From assembly GCF_902141845.1 (NCBI RefSeq), contig NZ_CABFPH010000027.1, positions 1 to 61,506 of the forward strand: 61,506 bases of DNA, read 5' to 3'. A model generated the notes under the pieces. It saw only the letters and a program-made list of their open reading frames with translations. It did no database searches and had not been told where the DNA came from. Shown here piece by piece: positions 39,811 to 49,488 of the stretch; within the stretch, counting starts at the first letter, position 1, and each line of letters begins with the position of its first letter. Position numbers and translations under genes: made by a program. The DNA is from Methylobacterium symbioticum (GTDB lineage Bacteria > Pseudomonadota > Alphaproteobacteria > Rhizobiales > Beijerinckiaceae).

Positions 39811-39929
39811 TGGGCCGGGATCCCAAAGGGACCATCCCTTTGTCGGGTTCAGAGCGGAGCCCTGGAAGCGAACGTCAGGGCCTTGCCCCGACACCCCGCC
39901 AAAGGCCTGAGGCCTTTGGCAACCCGGAT
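39811..39929. repeat. Interspersed double-hairpin repeats between fabD and fabG (copies 2 and 3)
   Basis: A CAAAGGGA-CCA-TCCCTTTG hairpin lies at 39824-39842. TGCCCCGACACCCCGCC (39884-39900) is an exact inverted copy of 34460-34476. It is followed by the palindrome GCCAAAGGCCTGAGGCCTTTGGC (39899-39921). Together these fill the gap between two genes usually in one operon. They could act as a processing or attenuation signal that lowers fabG relative to fabD. Confidence 0.75.
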
Positions 39930-40865
39930 TCAGGGCGCGAAGGCGGCGACGTCGTCGGGCGTCCCGACGGCGGAGGCCGTGGCGCCCGGGGCGATGCGCT
40001 TGACGAGCCCCGTGAGCACCTTGCCCGAGCCGATCTCGTGGAAGCGGTCGGCACCGGCGTCCGCCATCGCCGCCACGCTCTCGCGCCAGCGCACCGTGCC
40101 GGTGACCTGGGCCACGAGGTTGTCGCGGATCGCCGCCGGGTCGGAGACCGGCGCGGCCGTCACGTTGGCGTAGAGCGGAACCGCCGGCGCCCGGAGCGCG
40201 ACCTCGGCGAGCGCCGCGCGCATGGCCTCGGCGGCAGGGGCCATCAGGCGGCAATGGAAGGGCGCGGAGACGTTGAGCATCACCGCGCGCTTGATGCCGC
40301 GCCCCTGCGCGATCGCAACCGCGCGCTCGACCGCAGCCTTGTGGCCGGAGAGCACGACCTGTCCGCCACCATTGTCGTTGGCGACGTCGCAGATCTCCCC
40401 ATCCGCGGCTTCCTCCGCGATGGCATGCGCCGTCTCGATCTCGGCGCCGATCAGGGCCGCCATGGCGCCCGCGCCGGGGGCGACCGCGCGCTGCATCGCC
40501 TCGCCGCGGATGCGCAGCAGCCGCGCCGCATCGGAGATCGTGAGGCTGCCGGCGGCGGCGAGCGCCGCATATTCGCCCAGCGAATGGCCTGCGACGCAGG
40601 CCACGTCGCGCGACAGCTCCAGACCGCGCTCGGCTTCCAGCACGCGCAGGGCCGCGAGGCTCGCGGCCATCAGCGCCGGCTGGGCGTTGGCGGTCAACGT
40701 CAGCTCCTCGGCCGGCCCCTCGAACATCAGGCTCGACAGGTTCTGCCTCAGCGCCGCATCGACCTCGTCGAAGACCGCGCGGGCCTGGGGGAAGCGCTCG
40801 GCGAGCGCCTTGCCCATGCCGACCGCCTGGCTGCCCTGTCCCGGAAAGATGAGTGCGCGCGCCAT
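39930..40865 (-). CDS. fabD: Malonyl-CoA:ACP transacylase
   Basis: FabD moves malonate from CoA to acyl carrier protein for fatty acid synthesis. From the ATG at 40865 it has 311 residues, with the start MARALIFPGQGSQAVGMGKA. The catalytic serine is S95 in AGHSLGEYAAL. The catalytic histidine is in SAPFHCRLM near residue 203, and the conserved Q of the GQGSQ motif is at 12-13. It is the first gene of a fabD-fabG pair, with a repeat between the two. Confidence 0.96.
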   Translation of the reverse strand: MARALIFPGQGSQAVGMGKALAERFPQARAVFDEVDAALRQNLSSLMFEGPAEELTLTANAQPALMAASLAALRVLEAERGLELSRDVACVAGHSLGEYAALAAAGSLTISDAARLLRIRGEAMQRAVAPGAGAMAALIGAEIETAHAIAEEAADGEICDVANDNGGGQVVLSGHKAAVERAVAIAQGRGIKRAVMLNVSAPFHCRLMAPAAEAMRAALAEVALRAPAVPLYANVTAAPVSDPAAIRDNLVAQVTGTVRWRESVAAMADAGADRFHEIGSGKVLTGLVKRIAPGATASAVGTPDDVAAFAP

Positions 40866-41053
40866 GGCTCCGCCGTGATTCATCGCGTGTCGGAAAGCGC
40901 GGCGCACTCGCATCGCGGGACATCGAAGTCAATCATGCGACGCAAAAACGGAGGGTCCGGCCGCGCACGGGAATTGCCCGGTTGACCACGAATGACCATC
41001 GCGGTGTCCCGGAACGGGTCGTGTGCAAGCGGTGGTTGTGGAGACATCCCGCA

Positions 41054-42289
41054 ATGAACCAGCCCGAAGCCGCAGATCCCGTCCCAGTTTCGAACAGCCC
41101 CGATCCGACGCCGGAACGTCCTCTTTACGATGTCCTGGTGGTCGGCGCCGGAATCGCCGGGTTGAGCCTTGCCGCCGCGGCGGCGCGCCAGGGGCGCAGC
41201 GTCCTGCTCGTCGCCGCGCGGGACACCCATCCGCGCGAGTTCCGGGCGGAAAAGTTCTCCGCCAGCGAGATGGCGATCCTCGACGGGTGCGGCCTCGGCG
41301 TGGGCGCCCGCGCCGTGTCGACCCCCCTGCACACGGTCATCGAGGGCCGCTGGGGGCGCCTGATCAAGCGCATGGCCTCGCAGGAATTCGCCTTCCATTA
41401 TCCGGAACTGGTGGACGCCGCGCGGGCGGCACTGCCCACGGCGGTCACGAGCGTGACCGGGCGCATCTCTGCGGCCGAGACGGGCGCGGAGACGCAGACG
41501 CTGACCCTGGCCGACGGGCGCCGCTACACCGGTCGGCTCCTCGTGGTCGCGACCGGCCTCGGCGAGGGATTGCAGCGCGAGCTCGGCTTCGAGCGGCGCC
41601 TCGTCAGCCAGGGCAACACCCTCGTCTACGGCTTCAACACAGCCTTCTCCTACGCGCTCCTGGCCGGCGAGCAGCTGATCTGGAGTGCCGAGGCGGGTGG
41701 GGACGGCGTCGCCTACCTGACCCTGTTCCCGCTCGGGACACAGATCCGGGCGAACCTGTTCACCTACTGGCCGCGGGGCGGCACCGCCGCCGAGGCCTTC
41801 CTGGCCGACCCGGCGGGCACGATGCGCCGGCTGATGCCCGGCCTCGCCCGGACCTACGGCACCGTCGAGCCCGTCGGTGCGATCCAGCAGCGGCCGATCG
41901 ACCTCGTCGAGATCACTGACCCTGTCCGCGATGGGGTCGTCGTGATCGGCGACGCGTTCTGCACCACCTGTCCCGCCTACGGGACCGGCATCCGCAAGGC
42001 CCTGTCGGACGTGACTGTCCTGGCCTCGCTCCTGCCGGCTTGGTTCGCGACGCCGGGGATGGATGCGGCGAAGATCGGCTCGTACTACGCCCATCCCGAG
42101 AAGCTCGCCGCCGACCAGCGCTCGGTCGGCGTCAGCCTGCGCCTGCGGCGGATGGCGATGGGCCGCGACCTCGTCTCCCGCTTCCTCAACCTGCGCAGCA
42201 CGGTCTACCGGCGCGGACAGCAGGCCGTGGTCGATGCCGCGGCCAAGCTGCGCCGGGGCACGCACGGCGCGTCCGCGACGAATCCCTGA
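41054..42289 (+). CDS. FAD-dependent oxidoreductase (NAD(P)-binding Rossmann fold)
   Basis: From ATG 41054 the protein has 411 residues. The dinucleotide motif [17 protein letters not shown] is at 31-47. Later features are RLLVVATG, and the FAD-closing motif [20 protein letters not shown] near residue 300. The pattern is that of the UbiH/PHBH and geranylgeranyl-reductase-like flavoproteins. The [17 protein letters not shown] segment is distinctive but matches no enzyme I can name. The substrate is unknown. It is divergent from fabD. An imperfect hairpin follows at 42305-42337. Confidence 0.8.
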   Translation: MNQPEAADPVPVSNSPDPTPERPLYDVLVVGAGIAGLSLAAAAARQGRSVLLVAARDTHPREFRAEKFSASEMAILDGCGLGVGARAVSTPLHTVIEGRWGRLIKRMASQEFAFHYPELVDAARAALPTAVTSVTGRISAAETGAETQTLTLADGRRYTGRLLVVATGLGEGLQRELGFERRLVSQGNTLVYGFNTAFSYALLAGEQLIWSAEAGGDGVAYLTLFPLGTQIRANLFTYWPRGGTAAEAFLADPAGTMRRLMPGLARTYGTVEPVGAIQQRPIDLVEITDPVRDGVVVIGDAFCTTCPAYGTGIRKALSDVTVLASLLPAWFATPGMDAAKIGSYYAHPEKLAADQRSVGVSLRLRRMAMGRDLVSRFLNLRSTVYRRGQQAVVDAAAKLRRGTHGASATNP

Positions 42290-42304
42290 CCCTGCAGGGA
42301 ACCG

Positions 42305-42337
42305 GGTGCCCCGTCCCGACGCGACGGTCGGGGCACC
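42305..42337 (+). terminator. Possible terminator after the FAD oxidoreductase
   Basis: GGTGCCCCG (42305-42313) pairs with CGGGGCACC (42329-42337) and an inner GTC/GAC match extends it. No T run follows. It lies 16 bases after the stop codon. Confidence 0.45.
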
Positions 42338-42546
42338 GGGACCGCCCCGAAGGCCGACACGGATCCCGCGGGATCCGGCTTCGTTGCTCCGATCGACCGC
42401 TGCTTGGGGTCAGCGTGACGGCGGCCGGGACGCGGGGCGTCCCCTCAACGCGCTGTGCTTGTTGCAGAACCGCATCCGGTGTAAGACGCGCGCACAGCCC
42501 GACATCGTTCGTCCCGCACCGTCCTGTTGAGAGGAGCCGCACCGCA

Positions 42547-42957
42547 ATGGCTCGCGTCACCGTCGAAGACTGCATCGAGAAGGTCGAGAACCGCTTCGAG
42601 CTGGTCCTGCTCGCCAGCCACCGCGCCCGGCTGATTGCCGCCGGCGCTCCGCTCACCGTCGACCGCGACCGCGACAAGAACCCCGTGGTGGCGCTCCGCG
42701 AGATCGGCGACGAGACCATCACCGCGGACGACCTCAAGGAACAGCTCATCCACTCGATGCAGAAATACGTCGAGGTGGACGAGCCGGAGGCCGAGACCGT
42801 GCCGCTGCTCTCGAGCTCTCCGGCTGCTGCCGCCGTGGCGCCCCAGTCCTCCTCGGACGACGCCTCCGTCCAGTTCGACCGCATGAGCGAGGAGGACCTG
42901 CTGCGCGGCCTCGAGAATCTCGCGCCCCCGGTCGAGACCGAGGACGAGGGCGAGTAA
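42547..42957 (+). CDS. rpoZ: DNA-directed RNA polymerase omega subunit
   Basis: Omega helps fold and assemble beta-prime and forms part of the ppGpp site. From ATG 42547 it has 136 residues, with the start [20 protein letters not shown], and the family core [19 protein letters not shown]. The C-terminal half is acidic and low-complexity, as in other alphaproteobacteria. It is followed by a strong terminator and then rsh, the usual neighbour. Confidence 0.97.
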   Translation: MARVTVEDCIEKVENRFELVLLASHRARLIAAGAPLTVDRDRDKNPVVALREIGDETITADDLKEQLIHSMQKYVEVDEPEAETVPLLSSSPAAAAVAPQSSSDDASVQFDRMSEEDLLRGLENLAPPVETEDEGE

Positions 42958-42983
42958 GAGCCCTCCAGCACCTGTGCGATTCG

Positions 42984-43012
42984 AGGCCCGGCGGCGACGC
43001 CGGGCCTTTTTG
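42984..43012 (+). terminator. Terminator of rpoZ
   Basis: A perfect ten-pair stem (AGGCCCGGCG with CGCCGGGCCT, four-base loop) runs into five T and then GTT. It lies about 27 bases after the rpoZ stop, so rsh probably has its own promoter. Confidence 0.92.
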
Positions 43013-43139
43013 TTGGCCCCTGCGCCGGAAACAGCCGCGATGCGACCCCGTGCATCTGGCGCGGACGCGTGCGATGCGGGAGACTTGAGGCCGCGGCAAC
43101 AAGCCGGGCGAGCCGAAGGGCAAGGGTCTGTCTCGCGTT

Positions 43140-45371
43140 ATGATGCGCCAGTACGAACTCGTGGAGCGGGTGAAGCGCTACAACCCGGCCGCGAACGAGG
43201 CCCTGCTCAATCGAGCCTACGTCTACGCGATGCGCGCCCACGGCGCGCAGAAGCGGGCCTCCGGCGACCCGTTCTTCGCCCATCCCCTGGAAGTCGCCGC
43301 GATCCTCACGGATCTGCGCCTCGACGACGCGACCATCGTCGCGGCCGTCCTGCACGACACGGTGGAGGATACCGAGGCCACGCTCGACGAGATCCGCGAG
43401 CTGTTCGGGCCTGAGATCGTCGCCCTCGTCGACGGTCTGACCAAGCTCAAGCGCCTCGATCTCGTCTCGAAGCGGGCGGCCCAGGGCGAGAATTTCCGTA
43501 AGCTGCTGCTCGCCGTCGCCGAGGACGTGCGCGTGCTTCTCGTGAAGCTCGCCGACCGGCTGCACAACATGCGCACCCTCGGGCACATGCCGGCCGAGAA
43601 GCGTGCCCGCATCGCCCAGGAGACACTCGACATCTACGCGCCGCTCGCCGGCCGGATGGGCATGCAGGAACTGCGCGACGAGCTGGAAGATCTCTCGCTG
43701 CGCAACCTCAAGCCCGAGATCTACGCCACCATCACCCAGCGGCTGACGCAGCTCTCGGCGAAGTCCGAGGAGATGGTCGAGAGCATCGAGCGGGACCTCA
43801 CCGCCAAGCTCGCCGCGCAGGGAATCGCCGCGAGCGTCACCGGCCGGCTGAAGCGTCCGTTCTCGATCTGGTCGAAGATGGAGCGCAAGTCGGTCGCCTT
43901 CGAGCAGCTCTCGGATATCTTCGGCTTCCGCGTCGTGGTGGGATCGCTCGCCGAATGCTACGCGGCGCTCGGCGTCGTCCACACGAGCTGGCCGATGGTT
44001 CCGGGCCGGTACAAGGACTACATCTCGACCCCGAAGCAGAACGATTACCGCTCGATCCACACCACCGTGATCGGCCCGCGCAGCCAGCGCGTCGAGTTGC
44101 AGATCCGGACTGAGACCATGGACGAGATCGCCGAGTACGGCATCGCGGCCCATGCCCACTACAAGGAGGTGTCGGGGCGCGAGGAAGGCGGCATCCACCC
44201 GCGGCTCGCCACCGAGAGCGGTGCCTATCAGTGGCTGCGCCGCACGATCGAGCTCCTGGCCGAGGGCGACAGCCCCGAGGAATTCCTGGAGCACACGAAG
44301 CTCGAACTGTTCCAGGACCAGGTCTTCTGCTTCACCCCGAAGGGCCGGCTGATCGCCCTGCCGCGAGGCGCCACGCCGATCGATTTCGCCTACGCCGTGC
44401 ACACCGATGTCGGCAACTCGGCGGTCGGCGCCAAGATCAACGGCCGCATCGTGCCGCTGCTGCACGAGCTGAACAACGGCGACGAGGTCGAGATCGCCCG
44501 CTCCGACGGGGCGGCGCCGCCGGCCGCCTGGGAATCCCTCGTCGTCACCGGCAAGGCGCGGGCCGCGATTCGGCGCGCCACGCGCTCGGCCGTGCGGCGG
44601 CAATATGCCGGCCTCGGCCGTCAGATTCTCGACCGCGCCTTCGAGCGGGCCGGCAAGAGCTTCTCCGAGGAGAAGCTGCGCGGCGCCCTGCCCCGCCTCG
44701 CCCGGTCCTCGGCCGAGGACGTGTTCGCGGCGGTCGGCCGGGGCGAGATGTTCTCCGGCGACGTCGTGCGGGCGGTCTATCCCGACTACAAGGATGAGCG
44801 CCGGATCGCCTCACCCTCGCCGCAGGTCCCGATCAACGGCGCGGGGCGGCTGACCCGCTCCAAGGATCAGACCATGCGCCTGACCTTCCCCGAGGGGGGC
44901 GAGGGGGCGGCGCAATCGGACGCGATCCCGATCCGAGGGCTTGCCGGCGACCTCCCGGTGAGTTTCGCCCCCAATGGCGGCGCGGTGCCCGGCGACCGCA
45001 TCGTCGGCATCCTGACACCCGGCGTCGGCGTCACGATCTACCCGATCCAGTCGGCGGCGCTCGCCGCCTTCGACAACGAGCCGGAGCGCTGGATCGACGT
45101 GCGCTGGGACATCGAGGGGCAGGCGAGCGAGCGTTTCCCCGCGCGCCTCTCGCTGCAATCGATCAACGAGCCCGGCGTGCTGGCGCAGATCGCCCAGGTC
45201 ATCGCCGACCACGACGGCAATATCGACAACATCTCGATGAAGCGCCGGACCCAGGACTTCACCGATGTGGGCATCGACCTCTCGGTCTGGGATCTGCAGC
45301 ACCTCAACGCGATCATCGCGGAATTGCGCGGCAAGCGGGCGGTCAGCAAGGTTGAGCGGGTGAACGGGTGA
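43140..45371 (+). CDS. rsh: Bifunctional (p)ppGpp synthetase/hydrolase Rsh
   Basis: Rsh makes and degrades the alarmone (p)ppGpp in starvation. It has 743 residues. The hydrolase HD domain is intact: FFAHPLEVA (H48) and HDTVED (72-77). The synthetase domain (about 235-345) contains KRPFSIWSKMERKSVAFEQL, DIFGFRVVV and YKDYISTPKQNDYRSIHTTV. A TGS domain (about 395-455) starts VFCFTPKGRLIALPRGATPI, and an ACT domain (about 665-743) ends the protein. Both activities should therefore be present. The start may be the second of two adjacent ATG codons. The usual alphaproteobacterial single-Rsh arrangement downstream of rpoZ is kept. Confidence 0.95.
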   Translation: MMRQYELVERVKRYNPAANEALLNRAYVYAMRAHGAQKRASGDPFFAHPLEVAAILTDLRLDDATIVAAVLHDTVEDTEATLDEIRELFGPEIVALVDGLTKLKRLDLVSKRAAQGENFRKLLLAVAEDVRVLLVKLADRLHNMRTLGHMPAEKRARIAQETLDIYAPLAGRMGMQELRDELEDLSLRNLKPEIYATITQRLTQLSAKSEEMVESIERDLTAKLAAQGIAASVTGRLKRPFSIWSKMERKSVAFEQLSDIFGFRVVVGSLAECYAALGVVHTSWPMVPGRYKDYISTPKQNDYRSIHTTVIGPRSQRVELQIRTETMDEIAEYGIAAHAHYKEVSGREEGGIHPRLATESGAYQWLRRTIELLAEGDSPEEFLEHTKLELFQDQVFCFTPKGRLIALPRGATPIDFAYAVHTDVGNSAVGAKINGRIVPLLHELNNGDEVEIARSDGAAPPAAWESLVVTGKARAAIRRATRSAVRRQYAGLGRQILDRAFERAGKSFSEEKLRGALPRLARSSAEDVFAAVGRGEMFSGDVVRAVYPDYKDERRIASPSPQVPINGAGRLTRSKDQTMRLTFPEGGEGAAQSDAIPIRGLAGDLPVSFAPNGGAVPGDRIVGILTPGVGVTIYPIQSAALAAFDNEPERWIDVRWDIEGQASERFPARLSLQSINEPGVLAQIAQVIADHDGNIDNISMKRRTQDFTDVGIDLSVWDLQHLNAIIAELRGKRAVSKVERVNG

Positions 45372-45387
45372 GCGCGCCGCGCTCCCC

Positions 45388-47736
45388 CTACCGCGCCCCG
45401 CGCCTGAGGTCCCCGTCGATCAGCAGGGCGCTCTTGCCGTCGAGCCGCGTGCGGTAGACCTGCAGGTTCTCCATCACCCGCTGCACGTAGTTGCGCGTCT
45501 CGGTGAAGGGGATGCGCTCGACCCAGTCGACCACGTCGACCTCACCCTTGCGCGGGTCGCCATAGGCGTCGATCCACTTCTTCACGTTGCCGCCGCCCGC
45601 ATTGTAGGCGGCGAAGGCGAGCACGTAGGAGCCGCGCCAATCCTCCATCAGCTCGCCGAGATGGGCTTGGCCGAGGCGGGCATTGTAGGCCGGATCGCTG
45701 GTGAGGCGGTCCTGGTCGTAGGCGGCCGCGACGCGCCGGGCTGTGCGCTGGGCGGTGGCCGGCATCATCTGCATCAGGCCGCGGGCGCCGACGCCGGACT
45801 GGGCGCGGGGATCGAACTGGCTCTCCTGCCGCGCGATGGCGAAGACCATGGCCCGCTCCACCTGCGGTACCGCCGTGAAGGTCTCGTACTGGGGGATGCC
45901 GATGGTCGGGTAGGCATGCGCGTCGAGGGGCAGGCCGCGCTGCACGGCGAGCTTGCCGATGGCGACGAGGGCGCGGGCATCCTTCATCTCGACGGCGAGG
46001 TCGCCGAGCGCCTGGATCTCGGCCGGGTCGGTGAGGCGCTGCGCCGTATCGATATAGAGCGGCAGCGCCAGCTCCTTCAGCGATGCGGCGGCGAGCAGCT
46101 TCAGGGCGCGGATGCAGAGCCGGTCGTCGAAAGCGGCGCGTGCCGTCCCGTCGAGATCAGCCGGCGCGCGCAGGGCGAGGCTGGTCTGGCCGAGCCGCGT
46201 CCGGGCGAGCTGGCCGTAATAGGCGATCGGCTGCTGGGCGGCCTTGGCGTAGAAGTCCTTGGCCGCCTCCTGCTGGCCGAGCGCCTCGGCCGAGCGTCCC
46301 TGCCAGTAGGCCGCGCGCGCGATGGAGATCGGCGTCTCTGCGGCTCGGGCCGCCTCCGCGAAATGCCGGGCGGCGGAGGCGGGGTCGTTCGCGAAGCGGA
46401 GCGCGATCCAGCCCGCATGGAACTCTGCCTCGATGCGCTTCTCCGGCGTGCGGGCGCCGTGGCCGCTCGCCACCGCATAGGCGGTCCTGGCATCGCCGAG
46501 ATCGAGCAGCTTGCGCGCCACGATGCGGCGCTCGACCCACCACTCGTCGCCATCCACCAGGACATCGGGGTTGGTCGGGGCCGTGGCGAGCACGGAGGCC
46601 GCCTCCACCGCCTTGTCGGCCCGGCGGAAGAACTGGGCCCGCGAGAACAGGTAGGAGGGGTCGCTGCGCAGCGAGGGCGGCACGGCGGCGAGTGCCGCAG
46701 CGGCGCCCGAGCTCTTGTCCTCGACCGCGCGGCGAGCCCGCACGAGGCTGGCATAGGAGCCGCCCGCATAGCCGGCGGCGCGGCCGGCCGCCTCCCAATC
46801 CTCCTTCAGGAGCGCCCGCTCCATGCGGTAGCGGTGGTCGATTCGGGTGAGCAGGCCGGGAAAGGCGTCGAGGACGCGGGTCTCCAGGCTGCGCCCGAAG
46901 GTCTCCCCGCGCCAGAGCTCGCGGACGAGGTCCGCGGCGTCGGCGTCCAGCCCGTCCGCCTTGAAGGCCAGCGCCAGGGCGAACTTGCCCGGCGCGCTCG
47001 CCGGCCGCGATCCGCCGAAGAAGGCGCGCACCACGGACGGGCTCTTGCGCTCGGAGAGCAGCGCCTCCTCGGCCCGGCGGCGCAGCATGGCACCCGCCGG
47101 CCAATCGGGATTGGCCCGGGCGAAGGCCACGGTGCGCTCGAAGCCGATGCCGGCGCCGGCACGGATCGCGATCCATTCGAGGAGGGCGCGCGCGGCCGGA
47201 TCCGGGAAGCTGTCGCGCAGGCGGTCGCCGTCGGTGACCTTGCCCTTGCGGTAGAACTCGATCGCCTGGCGCAGCAGGGTCACGTCGGTGGAGCCCGCCT
47301 TGGCCGCGGCGGCGAGGTCCGGCACCTCCGGCACGGGCGCGCTCGGCGACAGGCTGGCATCGGGCACCGGGAAAGCGATCGGCGCCTCCGGATCGGCCGA
47401 GGCATAGGCGGTGGTCCCGGCCGGCAGGGCCTTGGCCGTGCCGCCCTCCTCCGCCTTCGGGCCGAGCTTCGCCTCGGCGGCGTCGGCGGTCTTCTCGGGC
47501 GCCGCGGATTCGGCCGCGGGCGGTTCGGGCGTCGCCTTGTCGTTCGGTATCGTGTCGAGCGAACGCGTCGCGTCCTGGATCAGGCGGCCGGGCGCGGCCT
47601 CCGTGCTCGCCGGGGCAGCCGCCGTGCTCTGGCCGGCCGTGTCGGCGCCGCGCAGGGCGGGGGCCGCCGCCAGGGTCGCCCCGCCGGTGAGCGCGAGGCC
47701 GAGAAGCGCGATCTGCGCGCGCGCGAGGGACGCCAT
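45388..47736 (-). CDS. slt: Soluble lytic murein transglycosylase
   Basis: This periplasmic enzyme cleaves the MurNAc-GlcNAc bond of peptidoglycan with 1,6-anhydro ring formation. From ATG 47736 it has 782 residues. An N-terminal signal, ALLGLALTGGATLAAAPALR, and a Pro/Ala-rich linker (about 25-140) precede a long superhelix of Slt70-type helical repeats. The C-terminal catalytic domain starts near 615. The catalytic glutamate is in ARQESQFDPRAQSGVGARGL, followed by MQMMPATAQ and AYNAGGGNVKKW. It converges on rsh with 16 bases between stops. Confidence 0.93.
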   Translation of the reverse strand: MASLARAQIALLGLALTGGATLAAAPALRGADTAGQSTAAAPASTEAAPGRLIQDATRSLDTIPNDKATPEPPAAESAAPEKTADAAEAKLGPKAEEGGTAKALPAGTTAYASADPEAPIAFPVPDASLSPSAPVPEVPDLAAAAKAGSTDVTLLRQAIEFYRKGKVTDGDRLRDSFPDPAARALLEWIAIRAGAGIGFERTVAFARANPDWPAGAMLRRRAEEALLSERKSPSVVRAFFGGSRPASAPGKFALALAFKADGLDADAADLVRELWRGETFGRSLETRVLDAFPGLLTRIDHRYRMERALLKEDWEAAGRAAGYAGGSYASLVRARRAVEDKSSGAAAALAAVPPSLRSDPSYLFSRAQFFRRADKAVEAASVLATAPTNPDVLVDGDEWWVERRIVARKLLDLGDARTAYAVASGHGARTPEKRIEAEFHAGWIALRFANDPASAARHFAEAARAAETPISIARAAYWQGRSAEALGQQEAAKDFYAKAAQQPIAYYGQLARTRLGQTSLALRAPADLDGTARAAFDDRLCIRALKLLAAASLKELALPLYIDTAQRLTDPAEIQALGDLAVEMKDARALVAIGKLAVQRGLPLDAHAYPTIGIPQYETFTAVPQVERAMVFAIARQESQFDPRAQSGVGARGLMQMMPATAQRTARRVAAAYDQDRLTSDPAYNARLGQAHLGELMEDWRGSYVLAFAAYNAGGGNVKKWIDAYGDPRKGEVDVVDWVERIPFTETRNYVQRVMENLQVYRTRLDGKSALLIDGDLRRGAR

Positions 47737-47832
47737 GGCTGCGATCACTCCGCTTCGGTCAAGCTTGCACGAGGCAGCATGCCACAAGGTCCGGCCAAGC
47801 TCGTTAACACCTGCTTAACCGCGGTCCGGACC

Positions 47833-47842
47833 CGTTTGCGCG
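47833..47842 (+). promoter_or_regulatory. CGTTTGCGCG element upstream of dapA
   Basis: This ten-base element is identical to 14177-14186 upstream of pheS. It lies in the 191-base divergent gap between slt and dapA. Function is unknown and the match may be chance in GC-rich DNA. Confidence 0.3.
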
Positions 47843-47927
47843 CGTGCGGCGGAAGCCCTATGTCTGCCGCCCGGCGCCGCTGCGGCGCGCAACGGGAGGA
47901 ACGGCGGGGCCGGTCGGGAAAAGAGCG

Positions 47928-48824
47928 GTGAGCGAGACACTGGCCCCCCTCCGGGGGTCGATGACCGCGCTGGTCACCCCCCTCCCCGAAGGCGCCTTCG
48001 ACGAGGCGGCCTTCCGCCGCTTCGTGAACTGGCAGATCGAGCAGGGCACGCACGGCCTCGTCCCGACCGGCACCACCGGCGAGAGCCCGACGCTCACCCA
48101 TGCCGAGCACGACCGGGTGGTCGAGGCCTGCATCGACGAGGCGCGCGGCCGGGTGCCGGTGATCGCGGGCGCGGGCTCGAATTCCACCGCCGAGGCGATC
48201 GAGCGGGCCCAGCATGCCGAGCGCGCCGGCGCCGACGCCGTGCTCGTGGTCACGCCCTATTACAACAAGCCGACCCAAGGCGGCCTCTACGCCCACTTCA
48301 AGGCCGTCAACGACGCCGTCGGGATCCCGATCATCATCTACAACATCCCGCCCCGCTCCGTGATCGACATGACCGTCGACACAATGAAGCGGCTGTTCGA
48401 GCTCAAGAACATCGCCGGCGTGAAGGATGCCACGGCCAAGATCGACCGCGTCAGCGCCCAGCGCCTGGCGATGGGCGAGAGCTTCGTGCAGCTTTCGGGC
48501 GAAGATGCGACCGCGATCGGCTTCAACGCCCAGGGCGGCGTCGGCTGCATCTCGGTGGTCTCGAACGTGGCGCCGCGCCTCTGCGCGGACCTGCAGGAGG
48601 CGACGCTCGCGGGCGATTACGCCAAGGCCCTGGCCGTGCAGGACCGGCTCTTCCCGCTCCAGACCGGCCTCTTCGCCGAGTCGAATCCCTCCCCGGTCAA
48701 GTACGCCCTGTCCCGCCTCGGCCATATGAGCGAGGAGGTCCGCCTGCCGCTGGTGACGGTCTCCGACGAGACCCGCCGCGTCGTGGACGCGGCCCTGCGC
48801 CATGCCGGCCTGATCGAGGGCTGA
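47928..48824 (+). CDS. dapA: 4-hydroxy-tetrahydrodipicolinate synthase
   Basis: DapA condenses pyruvate and aspartate semialdehyde in the first committed step of lysine and diaminopimelate synthesis. The GTG at 47928 gives 298 residues and the usual start before [12 protein letters not shown]. The ATG at 47961 would cut into that motif, and the ATG at 47844 adds unconserved sequence. Active-site residues are the Schiff-base lysine K166 (GVKDAT), T49-T50 (GTTGES), Y138 and R143 (YNIPPR). A 12-pair hairpin and then smpB follow, a dapA-smpB order common in alphaproteobacteria. Confidence 0.95.
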   Translation: MSETLAPLRGSMTALVTPLPEGAFDEAAFRRFVNWQIEQGTHGLVPTGTTGESPTLTHAEHDRVVEACIDEARGRVPVIAGAGSNSTAEAIERAQHAERAGADAVLVVTPYYNKPTQGGLYAHFKAVNDAVGIPIIIYNIPPRSVIDMTVDTMKRLFELKNIAGVKDATAKIDRVSAQRLAMGESFVQLSGEDATAIGFNAQGGVGCISVVSNVAPRLCADLQEATLAGDYAKALAVQDRLFPLQTGLFAESNPSPVKYALSRLGHMSEEVRLPLVTVSDETRRVVDAALRHAGLIEG

Positions 48825-48846
48825 ACCCGAAGCGCTGAACCCGCAT

Positions 48847-48879
48847 TGTCCGCCGGAGCGCCCCGCCCTCCGGCGGACA
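48847..48879. other. Hairpin between dapA and smpB
   Basis: GTCCGCCGGAG (48848-48858) and CTCCGGCGGAC (48868-48878) are perfect complements, extended by one T-A pair. There is no T run, and the smpB start is only 17 bases further. It may be a processing site in a dapA-smpB transcript. Confidence 0.55.
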
Positions 48880-48895
48880 TGCCCGAAGGACGAGA

Positions 48896-49369
48896 ATGGC
48901 CCCGAAGCCCGACCCGAAGCGGCGCGTGGTGGCGGATAACCGCGCCGCGCGCTTTCACTACGCCATCGAGGATACGCTCGAGGCCGGCATCGCGCTGACC
49001 GGCACCGAGGTCAAGTCGCTGCGCAACGGCAAGGCGACGATCGGCGAGGCCTATGCCGGTCCCTCCGGCCACGACCTGATGCTGTTCAACGCCTTCATCC
49101 CCGAATATCTCGAGGCGAACCGCTTCAACCACGACACCAAGCGCCCGCGGCGCCTGCTCCTGCACCGACGCCAGATCGACAAGCTGATCGGCGCGACGCA
49201 GCGCCAGGGCTACACGGTGATCCCGCTGAAGATCTACTTCAACGAGAGCGGGCGCGCGAAGGTGGAGCTCGGCCTCGGCAAGGGCAAGCAGGCGCACGAC
49301 AAGCGCGAGGCCGTGAAGGAGCGCGACTGGAAGCGGGATCAGGCCCGCCTGCTGCGCGACCGCGGATAG
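48896..49369 (+). CDS. smpB: SsrA-binding protein SmpB
   Basis: SmpB carries tmRNA into stalled ribosomes for trans-translation. The product has 157 residues. The OB-fold core includes [20 protein letters not shown] then [19 protein letters not shown]. The C-terminal tail, [19 protein letters not shown], then the basic helix [13 protein letters not shown], enters the decoding channel. It is the second gene of the dapA-smpB unit. The tmRNA gene itself is not in the window. Confidence 0.97.
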   Translation: MAPKPDPKRRVVADNRAARFHYAIEDTLEAGIALTGTEVKSLRNGKATIGEAYAGPSGHDLMLFNAFIPEYLEANRFNHDTKRPRRLLLHRRQIDKLIGATQRQGYTVIPLKIYFNESGRAKVELGLGKGKQAHDKREAVKERDWKRDQARLLRDRG

Positions 49370-49380
49370 GGGGCACATCC

Positions 49381-49470
49381 ACCCTCTCCCATCCCAAGTC
49401 GGGCCTGCCCGGCTTGGGCAGAGGTGAGCGGAACTCGGGCAAGCCCGAGTTCCGTGTGGGAAAGGGAGAT
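49381..49470. repeat. Tandem palindromes after smpB
   Basis: Two hairpins lie side by side: CCCAAG-T-CGGGC paired with GCCCG-G-CTTGGG (49393-49418), and CGGAACTCGGGC with GCCCGAGTTCCG (49429-49454, two-base loop). The flanking CCCTCTCCCATCCC and GGGAAAGGGAG are also roughly mirrored. It lies between the convergent smpB and NYN genes. The composite layout suggests a mobile palindromic element, possibly also a terminator. Confidence 0.65.
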
Positions 49471-49488
49471 GCGCCGGGGCGCCCGACC

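Noticed and set aside
41023..41919. 298-codon frame inside the FAD oxidoreductase gene
   Set aside because: It is an out-of-frame shadow; the FAD frame carries intact Rossmann and FAD motifs.
42186..44603. Antisense frame of 805 codons over rpoZ and rsh
   Set aside because: It is a shadow of two conserved plus-strand genes, with no domain and Arg/His-rich composition.
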